NCBI RefSeq assembly: GCF_042652185.1
Contig: NZ_JBHSIX010000023.1
Strand: one strand, 5' to 3'
Length of the DNA: 64,000 bases
Origin: Actinacidiphila fildesensis
Lineage (GTDB): Bacteria; Actinomycetota; Actinomycetes; Streptomycetales; Streptomycetaceae
Numbering within the stretch: position 1 is the stretch's first letter; each line of letters opens with the position of its first letter. Position numbers and translations under genes: made by a program. The notes under the pieces are model-generated. The model worked only from the letters and a program-made list of their open reading frames with translations. It was not told the DNA's origin and ran no database searches. Below are positions 25,722 through 34,679 of the stretch, in pieces.

Positions 25722-26726
25722 TCAGCTGGCGCGGTAGGCCAGCCAGGAGTCCTTCATGCGCTGTACCTGACCCGGCGTGAACTGGGTCATGCAGGAGTCG
25801 TAGGTGTAGTCCATGAAGTTCTTGATCGGGTCCAGGCCCTCGGCGGTGCAGGTGTCGCTGCCGACCGGGCACTCGAAGGCCGGCTCGCCTTCCTGCGGGG
25901 TGTCGGCGACGTAGTCGCCCGGCTCCGTGCAGCCGTCCTGGAAGGTGTGGTAGAGGCCGAGCCAGTGGCCGACCTCGTGGGTGGCGGTGTCGCCCTCGTT
26001 GTAGTTGGTGACGGTGCCGCCGGGGATGGACTGGTCGAGGATGACGACGCCGTCACCCTTCGGGTCGCCCGGGTACCACTCGGGGAAGGTCGCCCAACCG
26101 AGCAGCCCGCCGCCGAGGTTGGCGCTGTAGAGGTTGAGGCTGCTCACCCCGCCCTTGCGGAGCTTGGACTTCATGGCCTTTTCCTCGGCCGTGTCGGGGG
26201 CGACATTGTACCAGGCCGCGTTGTCCGTGTAGTCGGTCTTGAGCAGCTTGAACGTGAACGGGGTGGTGGTGTTGCCGTCGCCCTGGCCGGCGTACGCCTT
26301 GTTCAGGACATCGATCTGCCCGGCTATCTGGCTTGCCGTGAGCTTGCCGGTGGCGCCGTCGTGGATGACGTGGAAGTAGACCGGGATCGAGATCGCCTTC
26401 GCCTTGACGGAGTTGACGCCGGACCGGCGCAGCGAGGCGGTGCGGTTCTTCAGGTCGCGGTCCATCGCCTTGGCCTGCGCCGGGGTGAGGGCGTTGGGCT
26501 CGTGGGCGGTCGCGCCGGGCATCTCGCGGGCTGCGGCGTTCCCAGCAGTGCCCTCCGCACACTGCTGGGCGGACGGCGTCCTCGCGGTGGCTTTGTGGGC
26601 GCTGACGGTACCCGCCGAGGCGGCCACCGGGGTGAACGCGAGGGCTCCCGCGATGGCTGCGGCGCCGATCAGGCGGCGTGGGACACGACCGGTGAGTCGG
26701 GCGGCGAGTCGGACGGAGGGGCGCAT
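25722..26726 (-). CDS. Secreted M43-type zinc metalloprotease (pappalysin/ulilysin-like)
   Basis: 334 residues. An N-terminal basic region and hydrophobic segment ending in ASA (about residue 35) form a Sec signal peptide. The catalytic motif is HEVGHWLGLYH with zinc ligands His250, His254 and His260 and catalytic Glu251. A Met-turn (NFMDYTYDSC) and several cysteines follow, as in family M43. Start: ATG at 26726, with TTGAGGAG ending 4 bases upstream; an ATG six codons earlier has no ribosome-binding site. Extracellular; the protein substrate is unknown. Confidence 0.88.
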   Translation of the reverse strand: MRPSVRLAARLTGRVPRRLIGAAAIAGALAFTPVAASAGTVSAHKATARTPSAQQCAEGTAGNAAAREMPGATAHEPNALTPAQAKAMDRDLKNRTASLRRSGVNSVKAKAISIPVYFHVIHDGATGKLTASQIAGQIDVLNKAYAGQGDGNTTTPFTFKLLKTDYTDNAAWYNVAPDTAEEKAMKSKLRKGGVSSLNLYSANLGGGLLGWATFPEWYPGDPKGDGVVILDQSIPGGTVTNYNEGDTATHEVGHWLGLYHTFQDGCTEPGDYVADTPQEGEPAFECPVGSDTCTAEGLDPIKNFMDYTYDSCMTQFTPGQVQRMKDSWLAYRAS

Positions 26727-26894
26727 AGTTCTCCTCAACTTCACGACGGCTGGTGCGGCTGGTAACCGCTGCAGCGGAGGCTATAGAGGATCTCCATGTA
26801 CGCATCAGGGCGGGAATCGGCCCGGGCGTCGAGCGGTTGGCCGAAAACCGTCACTGCTCAGCGGGCCGGGCTGTCCGCTCGCCGGACATGACAA

Positions 26895-26924
26895 GGGACC
26901 GGCCGCGTCCTGCCGGCCGGTCCC
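26895..26924 (-). terminator. Terminator after the DsbA-like gene
   Basis: GGGACCGGCC (26895-26904) and GGCCGGTCCC (26915-26924) are perfect 10-base arms, 10 bases past the stop of the minus-strand gene at 26935. Confidence 0.85.
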
Positions 26925-26934
26925 TGTGGGTGGG

Positions 26935-27735
26935 TCACTTCCCGCTGATCGCCTTTTCGATGGCGGCCATGACGGTGGCGGAGGGCTGCCCGATGACCTC
27001 GATGGCCTTGCCGTTGAGCTTGACCGTCGGGGTGCCGGTGACGTCCTTGGCCTTGTTGAACTTGTCGCTCATGGTGAGCGCCCACTTGTCGTAGGTGCCG
27101 TTCTTCACGGCGGTCTCGAAGGTCTTGTTGCCCTTGAGGGCGGGGACCTTCTGGGCCAGCTCGATCAGCTTGTCGTCGCTGCCGAACTCGTCCTTGGTCT
27201 CCTCGGGGTGGACATCCTTGGAGTACAGCAGCGTGTGGTACTGGGTGAACGCGTCGGTGGAGACGTTCAGCGCCGCGCCCAGCGCGCTGAGCGCGTTCTT
27301 GGAACCCGTGCCGCCGTTCCCGTCGAGGAAGGTGCCCATGGTGTACGTGATCTTGTACTTCTTGTCCGTGGCGCCCTTCAGGACGGCCGCGCCGGACTCC
27401 TGCTCGAAGGAGGCGCAGACCGGGCAGCGCATGTCCTCGTAGGCGTCCAGGTTGTACTTGCTGGCGGGGTCGCCGATGACGACCGTCGTGCCGTCGGTGC
27501 CCGAGGTGTTGGCGGGCTTGACCAGGGTCTTCTTCGCCGCGGCCTCCCACTCGCCGGGCTTGTTCATCTCGTTGACGGCCACGGCCACGCCGCCGGCTAT
27601 CGCGATCGCCGCGATGACGGCGCCGCCGACCAGCAGCTGGCGCTTGAGCTTGGCCTTCTTCGCGTGCTTCTCGCGCTCGGCGCGCAGCCGCTCACGGGCT
27701 GCCTGCTTGTTGGCCTGGCTGTTTCTGCTGCTCAT
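26935..27735 (-). CDS. DsbA-like membrane-anchored thioredoxin-fold protein
   Basis: Envelope thiol oxidoreductase candidate of 266 residues. A basic cytoplasmic N-terminus (RERLRAEREKHAKKAKLKRQ) and one membrane helix (about 33-54) anchor an extracytoplasmic DsbA domain. The active site is C104-P-V-C107, and the cis-proline loop reads GTPTVKLNG. It follows a membrane protein gene by 48 bases and probably shares its transcript. A second protein of the same design, with a CPGC site, lies at 62505. Redox partner and substrates are not known. Confidence 0.88.
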   Translation of the reverse strand: MSSRNSQANKQAARERLRAEREKHAKKAKLKRQLLVGGAVIAAIAIAGGVAVAVNEMNKPGEWEAAAKKTLVKPANTSGTDGTTVVIGDPASKYNLDAYEDMRCPVCASFEQESGAAVLKGATDKKYKITYTMGTFLDGNGGTGSKNALSALGAALNVSTDAFTQYHTLLYSKDVHPEETKDEFGSDDKLIELAQKVPALKGNKTFETAVKNGTYDKWALTMSDKFNKAKDVTGTPTVKLNGKAIEVIGQPSATVMAAIEKAISGK

Positions 27736-27783
27736 GGTGATGGGGTCTCCGTGTCCATACGTGTGTGGTGGGCGAGCCGGTGG

Positions 27784-28446
27784 TCAGAGAGCGACCAGCG
27801 ACGGCGGACCACGCCGTACGAGGGAGTGCAGCAGCGGCCGGAACCGCGAGGGGCCGGCCTGGCCGGACCGGGCGCGGGGCAGCCGCAGCCGGGCGGCCGG
27901 GGTGCGCAGCGCGGCGCGCGCGGCGAGCAGCGGCCGGAACGCGGCGGCGGCCATCGCGCGCACGACGCGCTGCAGACCGGCCTCGCCGCGCCGCAGCCAC
28001 CAGGAGGCGAGCAGGCCCACGGTGATGTGTGTCGCGAGCAGCAGCCACGGGCCGGTCGTCGGATCGGTGGCGGCGGGCGCCCCGGGGACGGCCGCCAGCG
28101 GGCTGCCGACCTGGCCGCCGTGACACAGCAGCGCCTCGTTCAGGGAGCGCCAGGAGCCGGTGACCGGTCCGCCGCCGGGGCCGTAGCAGGTGTGCTGACC
28201 TGCGGTGAACAGCGTGTCCACCGCCAGTTCCAGCGGCACCAGCAGCCCGGCGATGGGCCAGAAGCCGCGCTCCCGGCCGCCGAGCGCGTAGGCCAGCGCG
28301 AAGACGGCGCCGTAGGCCCCCGCCACCGTGACCAGCGGCAGGGGCGTGTGCGACATCAGTACGTGCGAGGTGGAGGAGAGAGTGACGCACAACGCCGCGA
28401 AGAGCGCAGCACGCAGCGCCCTCAGCGGTGGTCGTATGTCCTTCAT
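27784..28446 (-). CDS. Polytopic membrane protein of unknown function
   Basis: 220 residues, not recognised. Four or five hydrophobic segments lie in the first 150 residues (for example LRAALFAALCVTLSS, LPLVTVAGAYGAVFALAYAL, WLLLATHITVGLLASWWL). Two cysteines (HTCYGPGG and LLCHGGQ) fall in an apparent outer loop. The C-terminal tail is Arg/Ala-rich and cytoplasmic. Directly upstream of a DsbA-like gene, so the cysteines could be relevant, but this is inference. A CACACT box 7 bases before the ATG suggests a leaderless transcript. Confidence 0.75.
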   Translation of the reverse strand: MKDIRPPLRALRAALFAALCVTLSSTSHVLMSHTPLPLVTVAGAYGAVFALAYALGGRERGFWPIAGLLVPLELAVDTLFTAGQHTCYGPGGGPVTGSWRSLNEALLCHGGQVGSPLAAVPGAPAATDPTTGPWLLLATHITVGLLASWWLRRGEAGLQRVVRAMAAAAFRPLLAARAALRTPAARLRLPRARSGQAGPSRFRPLLHSLVRRGPPSLVAL

Positions 28447-28505
28447 GGCGGAGAGTGTGCCATGCCGATAAGTAGGTGGGACCTAAGGGACCCCAACCTG
28501 TGTGA

Positions 28506-29822
28506 CTAAAGGCCCGGGATCCGGCCGTTGCGGAACAGGTCGACGAAGATCTGGTGGTCGGCGCGGGCCCGGGCGCCGTAGGAGTGGGCGAAGTCCACCA
28601 GCATCGCGGTGAAGCCCTCCTCGTCCCCTTCGATGGCCTCGTTGATGGCGTCCTCGGTGGAGAACGGCACCAGCGAGTGGCCGCTCTCGTCGTCCGCGGC
28701 GGCGTGCATCGCGGCGGTCGCCCGGCCGAGGTCGGCGACGACGGCCTCGATCTGCGCCGGGTCGTCGAGGTCCGACCAGTCGAGGTCCACCGCGTACGGG
28801 GAGACCTCGGCGACCAGCTGCCCGACGCCGTCCAGCTCGGTCCAGCCCAGCCACGGGTCGGCGTGCGCCTGCAGGGCGCGCTGGGAGATCACCGTGCGGT
28901 GGCCCTCGTGCCGGAAGTAGCCGCGCACCGCCGGATCGGTGATGTGCCGGGAGACCGCCGGGGTCTGCCCCTGCTTCATGTAGATCACGACGTCGTTCTC
29001 CAGCGCGTCGGTGGTGCCCTCCAGCAGCAGGTTGTACGAGGGTAGCCCGGCGCTTCCGATGCCGATGCCGCGGCGGCCGACGACGTCCTTGACGCGGTGG
29101 CTGTCCGGGCGGACCAGGCTGGCCTCGGGGAGGGTCTCCAGATACCCGCCGAAGGCGGCGAGCACCTTCTCGCGCGTCGCCTCGTCCAGCTCGATGGCGC
29201 CGCCGCCGGGCCGGAAGCGGCGGTCCCAGTCGCGGACCTCGGTCATGGAGTCGAGCAGTCCGAAGCGGGTCTCTGAGCGGGCGTGCCGCAGGGCGCCGAG
29301 CAGCGGGCCCTGCGCGCTGTCCAGGGTCAGCGGCGGCAGGCTCTCGTCCTTGGACAGCTCGCGGATGCGGGCGCGGTAGGCGGCGGCGTAGGTGCGTACC
29401 AGGGCGCTGATCGTGTCGTCGCCGAGCGCCTTGGTGTAGCCGATGAGGGCGACGGAGGCGGCGAAGCGCTTCAGGTCCCAGGTGAACGGGCCGACGTAGG
29501 CCTCGTCGAAGTCGTTGACGTTGAAGACCAGCCGGCCGTTGGCGTCCATGTAGGTGCCGAAGTTCTCGGCGTGCAGGTCGCCGTGGATCCACACCCGGCC
29601 GGTGCGCTGGTTCACATACGGCCCGCTGTCCTTGCCGTCCTCCAGATCGGAGTAGAACAGGCACGCCGTGCCCCGGTAGAACGCGAACGCGGACGCGGCC
29701 ATCTTGCGGAACTTGACGCGGAACGCGGCCGGATCGGCGGCCAGCAGCTCGCCGAAAGTGGTGCCGAAGACGTCGAGGATCTTCGCACCGCGCTGCTCGT
29801 CGGTGGTGTGTGCGATGGGCAT
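28506..29822 (-). CDS. DUF2252 family protein (kinase-like fold)
   Basis: 438 residues matching DUF2252. It has the protein-kinase/APH-like catalytic pattern: HGDLHAEN (His80, Asp82, Asn87) and the metal-binding VNDFDEAYVGPFTWDLKR. A phosphotransferase activity is plausible from these motifs, but no substrate is established for the family. GGAGGGG lies upstream of the ATG with an 8-base spacer. Monocistronic in appearance, with a 59-base gap to the next gene on the same strand. Confidence 0.85.
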   Translation of the reverse strand: MPIAHTTDEQRGAKILDVFGTTFGELLAADPAAFRVKFRKMAASAFAFYRGTACLFYSDLEDGKDSGPYVNQRTGRVWIHGDLHAENFGTYMDANGRLVFNVNDFDEAYVGPFTWDLKRFAASVALIGYTKALGDDTISALVRTYAAAYRARIRELSKDESLPPLTLDSAQGPLLGALRHARSETRFGLLDSMTEVRDWDRRFRPGGGAIELDEATREKVLAAFGGYLETLPEASLVRPDSHRVKDVVGRRGIGIGSAGLPSYNLLLEGTTDALENDVVIYMKQGQTPAVSRHITDPAVRGYFRHEGHRTVISQRALQAHADPWLGWTELDGVGQLVAEVSPYAVDLDWSDLDDPAQIEAVVADLGRATAAMHAAADDESGHSLVPFSTEDAINEAIEGDEEGFTAMLVDFAHSYGARARADHQIFVDLFRNGRIPGL

Positions 29823-30083
29823 CGCTGCCGCCCCTCCAGGGCTCGTGCCGGAGATCTTTCAACGGGCGAGCCTACGCGGCGGGCCGACGGCCGGCGGGGG
29901 CGGGACGGCACACCGGGAGAGGCGGCGGTGGAGGGGAATTACCCGTCCGCAAATACCCGGGACCGGATATCGCGATACGTGGCGCATACCGGCATCGAAT
30001 ATGCCGGGGGAAGGGAATTCGATCGTGCGTTCCCTGAAGGGCGGGCCGCGGTGCCGATCGCGGAGCCGGCCGGAGAACCAGGA

Positions 30084-30123
30084 GGAGCGGTGGTACCCCA
30101 GGGCCCGGGGGTGCCACCGCTCC
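30084..30123 (-). terminator. Distal terminator hairpin of the 53-residue gene
   Basis: GGAGCGGTGG (30084-30093) pairs perfectly with CCACCGCTCC (30114-30123), with an inner ACCCC/GGGGT stem. The stretch between here and the DUF2252 start (29823-30083) shows no gene I can support. Confidence 0.75.
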
Positions 30124-30124
30124 G

Positions 30125-30146
30125 GGCCGGTCGCGTGCGACCGGCC
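30125..30146 (-). terminator. Proximal hairpin of the 53-residue gene
   Basis: GGCCGGTCGC and GCGACCGGCC around a 2-base centre form a perfect 22-base palindrome, 5 bases after the stop of the minus-strand small gene and one base before the second hairpin. Confidence 0.75.
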
Positions 30147-30151
30147 TGTGA

Positions 30152-30313
30152 TCAGTTGTGACCGAACCTCTTCTGCTGGCGGCGGGAGACCTGCCCCGAG
30201 GTCGGAAGTACCTGCTCCTGGGCGGCGGTGCTCTTCGCCTGCTCCTGGGCCTCCGCAGCCTGGCTGCGTTCCTGCTCCTGGGCCTTGCGCTCGCGATTCT
30301 TGTTCTTACCCAC
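30152..30313 (-). CDS. Small basic, Gln/Ala-rich protein (53 residues)
   Basis: Not recognised by name. The GTG start has TAGGAGGGA 5 bases upstream, an excellent ribosome-binding site, and two tandem hairpins follow the stop, so I judge it real. The protein begins VGKNKNRERK, has a central Gln/Glu/Ala helix with repeated QEQ, and ends in basic SRRQQKRFGHN. It is soluble and probably nucleic-acid or ribosome associated given the basic ends, but that is a guess. Divergent from the NYN gene. Confidence 0.75.
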   Translation of the reverse strand: MGKNKNRERKAQEQERSQAAEAQEQAKSTAAQEQVLPTSGQVSRRQQKRFGHN

Positions 30314-30523
30314 GATCGTCCCTCCTATAGGGGATCTCGGACGTTGAACCGCTATCAGGCTTGCACGCGAGTACGAAGCGCGCATTTCGGGCAGGTGGTG
30401 GGGGAGGACCCCCTTAATTTCGGAAACCGCCACGCCGATGATCGAGTTCCGGCTTATAACGTCCCGATATTGGGGCAGACTCGGGGAAAATCCGTGCCGG
30501 GGGACGACCGGAAGAGGTGCAAC

Positions 30524-31789
30524 ATGGACCGCTGCGTTGTCCTGGTGGACGCCGGATATCTCCTGGGCGCCGCGGCGAGCCTTCTGGCCGGTGAACCTTC
30601 CCGGTCGCGAATCACCGTCGACCACGCCGCCGTGGTCGCCGGCCTCCGCGAACGCGCGGAGCTGGAGACCGGGCAGCCGCTGCTGCGGATCTACTGGTTC
30701 GACGGTGCCCCCGACCGGGTCCCGCAGCCGGAGCACCGGCGGCTGCGCGTCATGCCGCGCGTCACCGTCCGGCTGGGCGCGCTGACCCGGACCGACGGCC
30801 GCTGGGCGCAGAAGGGCGTCGACGCCGCCATGCACGCGGAGCTCTCCGAGCTCGCCCGCAACCGGGCCTGCTCCGACGTGGTGCTGGTGACCGGTGACGG
30901 CGATCTGCTGCCCGGCATGATGTCCGCGAAGGAACACGGCGTCGCCGTCCACCTGTGGGCCGTGCAGGCCGCCGACGGGGACTACAACCAGTCCGAGGAC
31001 CTGGTGGCCGAGGCCGACGAGCGCCGGGTGCTGGACCGCGAGTGGATCACCCGGGCGATCCGGGCCCGCGAGGTCGCCGGCGTCTGCGCCCCGCCCACCC
31101 CGCGCCCCGAGATCCAGGCGATCCTGTCCGCGCCGCTGCCCGAGCCCTCGGGCTCCGCGGGCGCCGGCACCGGACACCCGGACGCCCACCCCGAGGCCCG
31201 CCCCGGCTCCCACCCGGCGAAGAACGGCTCGGCCCCGGCACCCGCCGGCACCGAGCACCCCGACGCGGCCGCCGCTGCCGCCGCCGCCAAGGGGGTGCCC
31301 ACCCCCAAGGACCTCGCGGGGCTCGGCCGCGTCCAGCAGGCACCGGTCCCGCACCCCGTCCCCAACGCCACGCTCCGGTGGTCATCCGACAAGACCTGGT
31401 CGGAACGCGGCCCCGGCAACGGCCCTGACGTACCCGACACCAGCGGCCTGCCGACGCTCGCCCAGCTCACCAGCGCGGAACAGCGCTGGGCGGACCGCGA
31501 GGCCGACATCACCGCCGTCAGCGGCGACCCCTTCGAGGTCGGCCAGGTCTTCGCCCGCCGCTGGATCGCCCGCCTCACCGACGCCGCCCACCTGCAGGCC
31601 CTGTCCACGCACTACCCGCGGGTGCCGCACCGCATCGACGGCGAGCTGCTGCGCTACGCCGCGCGCTTCGGACTGCTCGCGCACAAGGACGACCAGATCG
31701 ACGAGCACGACCGGTACGCCATCCGGGCGGGCTTCTGGCGCGAGGTCGACGCCCGCACGGTCGCCGAACACGCCCCCGCGGGTGATTAG
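30524..31789 (+). CDS. NYN domain protein (putative PIN-like RNase)
   Basis: 421 residues. The N-terminal NYN domain (about 1-165) belongs to the PIN-like nuclease fold: acidic residues sit in VVLVDAGYLL (Asp9), GVDAAMHAEL and LVTGDGDLLP, the usual metal-binding set. A Pro/Ala/Gly-rich linker (about 200-300) follows. A C-terminal helical domain (about 315-415) ends with RYAARFGLLAHKDDQIDEHDRYAIRAGFW and may bind RNA or partner proteins. RNA cleavage is inferred from the fold. Start ATG with GAAGAGG upstream. Confidence 0.85.
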   Translation: MDRCVVLVDAGYLLGAAASLLAGEPSRSRITVDHAAVVAGLRERAELETGQPLLRIYWFDGAPDRVPQPEHRRLRVMPRVTVRLGALTRTDGRWAQKGVDAAMHAELSELARNRACSDVVLVTGDGDLLPGMMSAKEHGVAVHLWAVQAADGDYNQSEDLVAEADERRVLDREWITRAIRAREVAGVCAPPTPRPEIQAILSAPLPEPSGSAGAGTGHPDAHPEARPGSHPAKNGSAPAPAGTEHPDAAAAAAAAKGVPTPKDLAGLGRVQQAPVPHPVPNATLRWSSDKTWSERGPGNGPDVPDTSGLPTLAQLTSAEQRWADREADITAVSGDPFEVGQVFARRWIARLTDAAHLQALSTHYPRVPHRIDGELLRYAARFGLLAHKDDQIDEHDRYAIRAGFWREVDARTVAEHAPAGD

Positions 31790-31879
31790 GGCGTAAACAC
31801 GGGGTCGGGACCGGTGCGTGCCGGTCCGGCATTTGAGGGCAGAACCGGACCCGAGGCGCGGACCGGGCGCCGCGACGCG

Positions 31880-31885
31880 TACTCT
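31880..31885 (+). promoter_or_regulatory. Putative -10 box, leaderless ABC transporter operon
   Basis: TACTCT is followed by 8 bases and the GTG at 31894, with no ribosome-binding site. Confidence 0.45.
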
Positions 31886-31893
31886 CGATCCTC

Positions 31894-32919
31894 GTGAGTA
31901 CGGGCACGGAGCAGGCGGCGCCCAGCACAGCCGCCACCGCCCGCGATGCGGTGATCGCCGTACGCGGGCTGGTCAAGACCTACCCGGCCGGACGTGGCCG
32001 GCGAGGCGCCGCGACCCCTGCTGTCCGCGCGAGCGACGGCATCGACCTCGACATCCGGCGCGGCGAGATCTTCGGTCTGCTCGGACCCAACGGCGCCGGG
32101 AAGTCCACCCTCGTCCGCCAGCTCACCGGGCTGCTGCGGCCGGACTCCGGCGCCATCGGCATGCTCGGGCACGACCTCGTACGCCACCCGGAACGCGCCT
32201 CCCGGCTGATCGGCTACCTCGGGCAGGAATCCACCGCCCTGGACGAGCTGACCGTCTCACTGGCCGCCGAGACCACCGGCCGGCTGCGCGGCCTGGACGC
32301 GCGCACCGCGCGGGCCGAGCGCGACGCCGTGCTGGCGGAACTGGGCCTCACCGAGCTGGCGGGACGGGCCATCAAGCGGCTCTCCGGCGGCCAGCGGCGG
32401 CTGGCGTGCTTCGCCGCGACGCTGGTGGGGGAGCGGCAGGTGCTGGTCCTGGACGAGCCGACCACCGGCATGGACCCGGTCGCCCGGCGGGCGGTGTGGG
32501 CCGCGGTCGACCGCCGCCGCGCCGAGCACGGGGCCACGGTCGTGCTGGTCACCCACAACGTCATCGAGGCCGAGACCGTGCTCGACCGGGTCGCGGTGAT
32601 GGACAACGGGCGGGTCATCGCGTGTGACACCCCGGCCGGGCTCAAGGTGCTCGTCGCGGACGAGGTCAGGCTCGACCTCGTGTGGCGCGACGAGCCGCCA
32701 CTGCACCTGCCCGAGGTGGCCGCGCTGCGCCCCGCCGCCCAGATCTCCGGCCGCCGCTGGACGCTCCGGCTTCCGCAGGCGCGGGCCCGGGCCGTGATCG
32801 CCGAGATCACCGGCGGCCAGGCCTTCGCCGCACTCGACGACTTCACGCTCGCCACCCCGAGCCTCGAAGACGTGTACCTGGCCCTCGGCGGCCGTCAGAA
32901 GGGACTGGTCAAGGCATGA
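31894..32919 (+). CDS. ABC transporter ATP-binding protein
   Basis: 341 residues. Walker A GPNGAGKS (64-71), a Q-loop (YLGQES), the LSGGQRR signature, Walker B VLVLDEPTTGMD and the switch histidine in VTHN are all present. A C-terminal domain of about 90 residues resembles the regulatory tail of drug-export ATPases (DrrA type). It pairs with the permease gene 49 bases downstream to form an ABC-2 type exporter; the substrate is unknown. A TACTCT box places the transcript start at or next to the GTG. Confidence 0.9.
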   Translation: MSTGTEQAAPSTAATARDAVIAVRGLVKTYPAGRGRRGAATPAVRASDGIDLDIRRGEIFGLLGPNGAGKSTLVRQLTGLLRPDSGAIGMLGHDLVRHPERASRLIGYLGQESTALDELTVSLAAETTGRLRGLDARTARAERDAVLAELGLTELAGRAIKRLSGGQRRLACFAATLVGERQVLVLDEPTTGMDPVARRAVWAAVDRRRAEHGATVVLVTHNVIEAETVLDRVAVMDNGRVIACDTPAGLKVLVADEVRLDLVWRDEPPLHLPEVAALRPAAQISGRRWTLRLPQARARAVIAEITGGQAFAALDDFTLATPSLEDVYLALGGRQKGLVKA

Positions 32920-32968
32920 CGTCTGCCTGCGACGGGCTTCCGCACCGCCGTACGCCCCGGGGCGCCCG

Positions 32969-33811
32969 GTGAGCGCGGCCGCGCCCGTGGTCCCGGGCAC
33001 GACCGGCGCCACGCCCGGCACCGTCCCGGCCGTCCGCGCGGACCCGGCCGCCGCGCCGCTCGAGCAGCGCGCCCGGCTGCTGCCCGCGCTGGGCGCCGTG
33101 TACCGGGCGCAGCTGTCGCGCGCCCGGGTGGCGCGGATCCCGCTGCTGTTCGTGGCGACGTTCCAATCGGTCGGCATCATGGTGATGCTGCGCGGGGTCG
33201 TCGACGGCGGCGACGCCGAGGCGGCGCGCGCGGTGGTCGCCGGGTCCAGCGTGCTGGTGGTGGCCTTCGTCGCGCTCAACCTGCTCGCCCAGTACTTCGG
33301 CCAGCTGCGCGCCTCCGGCGGCCTCGACCACTACGCGACGCTGCCGGTGCCGCCCGCGGCGGTGGTGCTGGGCGCGGCGGGTGCGTACGCCTCGTTCACG
33401 GTGCCCGGCACGATCGCCACGGCGGTCACCGGATGCGTGCTCTTCCAGCTGCCGCTGGTGAACCTGTGGGTGCTGGCGGCGGTCATCCCGCTCGCCGGGG
33501 CCGCGCTCGCCGGACTCGGCGCGGCGCTGGGGCTGCTGGCGCCCAAGCAGGAACTGGCCACGCTCTTCGGTCAGCTGGGTATGTCGGCGGCGCTGCTGCT
33601 GGGCGTGCTGCCGGCCGGGAACATGCCCGCGCCGATCGGTCTCGTCCGGGACCTGCTGCCGTCCACGTACGGCGTGGAGGCCTTCGCCCGGACCTTCGAC
33701 CCGCATCCGGACTGGGTCATGGTGGGCGCGGATCTGTCGGTGTGCGCGGCCGTCGGCGTGGTGTCGCTGGCCGCCGCGACCTGGGCGTACCGCCGGGCCG
33801 CCTGCCGGTGA
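32969..33811 (+). CDS. ABC-2 type exporter permease
   Basis: 280 residues with six predicted membrane helices and a Pro/Ala-rich cytoplasmic N-terminus. The layout matches the ABC-2 permease family, with an amphipathic LLPALGAVYRAQLSRARVARIPLL segment leading into the first helix and the GLVRDLLPSTYGVEAFA loop before the last one. Start GTG in CGGTGAGC with a purine-poor upstream region, so the exact start is not certain. Partner of the preceding ATPase. Confidence 0.85.
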   Translation: MSAAAPVVPGTTGATPGTVPAVRADPAAAPLEQRARLLPALGAVYRAQLSRARVARIPLLFVATFQSVGIMVMLRGVVDGGDAEAARAVVAGSSVLVVAFVALNLLAQYFGQLRASGGLDHYATLPVPPAAVVLGAAGAYASFTVPGTIATAVTGCVLFQLPLVNLWVLAAVIPLAGAALAGLGAALGLLAPKQELATLFGQLGMSAALLLGVLPAGNMPAPIGLVRDLLPSTYGVEAFARTFDPHPDWVMVGADLSVCAAVGVVSLAAATWAYRRAACR

Positions 33812-33880
33812 ACCCGCCGGTGGACCCGTCGGCGAGCCCGCGGTGAAGCGGGCGAACACATGACCTGGCACGATGGGCGG

Positions 33881-34663
33881 GTGACCGCACCCCTGACGCC
33901 GCACGACCAGCCGCCGCCCCTGCCGCAGTACCCGGGCGCGGCGTTCTCCGGCGACGTATCGAAGGATGGACGTGCGGCCTTCACCGCCGAACTGCGGGAA
34001 GGCGCGCTGGTCGCCGTCGCGGTGGCGGTGACCGGGGTCGTGCTCGGGCTGCTGTGGCTGTGGCTCGCGCCCCTCATCCCGATGGTCTCCGACGGCAAGG
34101 CCATCTACCTCAGGGACAGCGAGGGCGAGGAAGCGGTCGGAGCGGACGGCACCTTCGTGCTGCTGGGACTCGCCATGGGCGCGGTGACGGCGGCCCTGGT
34201 CTTCTGGCGCCGGCGGCGCGGCGGTATCGGGGTCGTTCTCGGCCTGGCGGTCGGCGGGCTGCTCGGCTCGGTGCTCGCCTGGCGCCTCGGGGTCTGGCTG
34301 GGCCCGACGAGCGATCTGATCGCCCATGCCAAGGAGGTCGGCCCGAAGGTCGTCTTCGACGGCCCGCTGCGGCTGCGCGCCAAGGGCGCCCTCGTCGCCT
34401 GGCCGGCCGCGGCCATGCTCGTACACCTCTGTCTGACGTCCGCCTTCGGGCCGCGGGAACCGCAGCAGCCGCAGTCGTGGGACACGTCCTATCCGGCACC
34501 GCACCCGGCGCCCCACCCCGCTCCGGGCCAGGGACCGTTCGCGCCGCCGGCCGACCGGAACCCGGCCGACCGGAACCCGCCCGTCCAGGGATCCGGCGAG
34601 CAGGATCCCTGGCAACGGGGTCCTGAGCACGGGAGCCCTGAACGCGGGGGCCCTGCGTTCTAG
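33881..34663 (+). CDS. DUF2567-like membrane protein
   Basis: About 260 residues, of unknown function. A Pro-rich N-terminus precedes four hydrophobic segments (GALVAVAVAVTGVVLGLLWLW, FVLLGLAMGAVTAALVFW, GVVLGLAVGGLLGSVLAW, ALVAWPAAAMLVHLCLTS) and a Pro/Gly-rich tail. The layout and position recall DUF2567 proteins of actinobacteria. The GTG at 33881 is preferred for its leaderless-like CACGAT box 7 bases upstream; an ATG at 33860 would add seven residues. Confidence 0.7.
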   Translation: MTAPLTPHDQPPPLPQYPGAAFSGDVSKDGRAAFTAELREGALVAVAVAVTGVVLGLLWLWLAPLIPMVSDGKAIYLRDSEGEEAVGADGTFVLLGLAMGAVTAALVFWRRRRGGIGVVLGLAVGGLLGSVLAWRLGVWLGPTSDLIAHAKEVGPKVVFDGPLRLRAKGALVAWPAAAMLVHLCLTSAFGPREPQQPQSWDTSYPAPHPAPHPAPGQGPFAPPADRNPADRNPPVQGSGEQDPWQRGPEHGSPERGGPAF

Positions 34664-34679
34664 GGCCTGTCGTCTGGCC

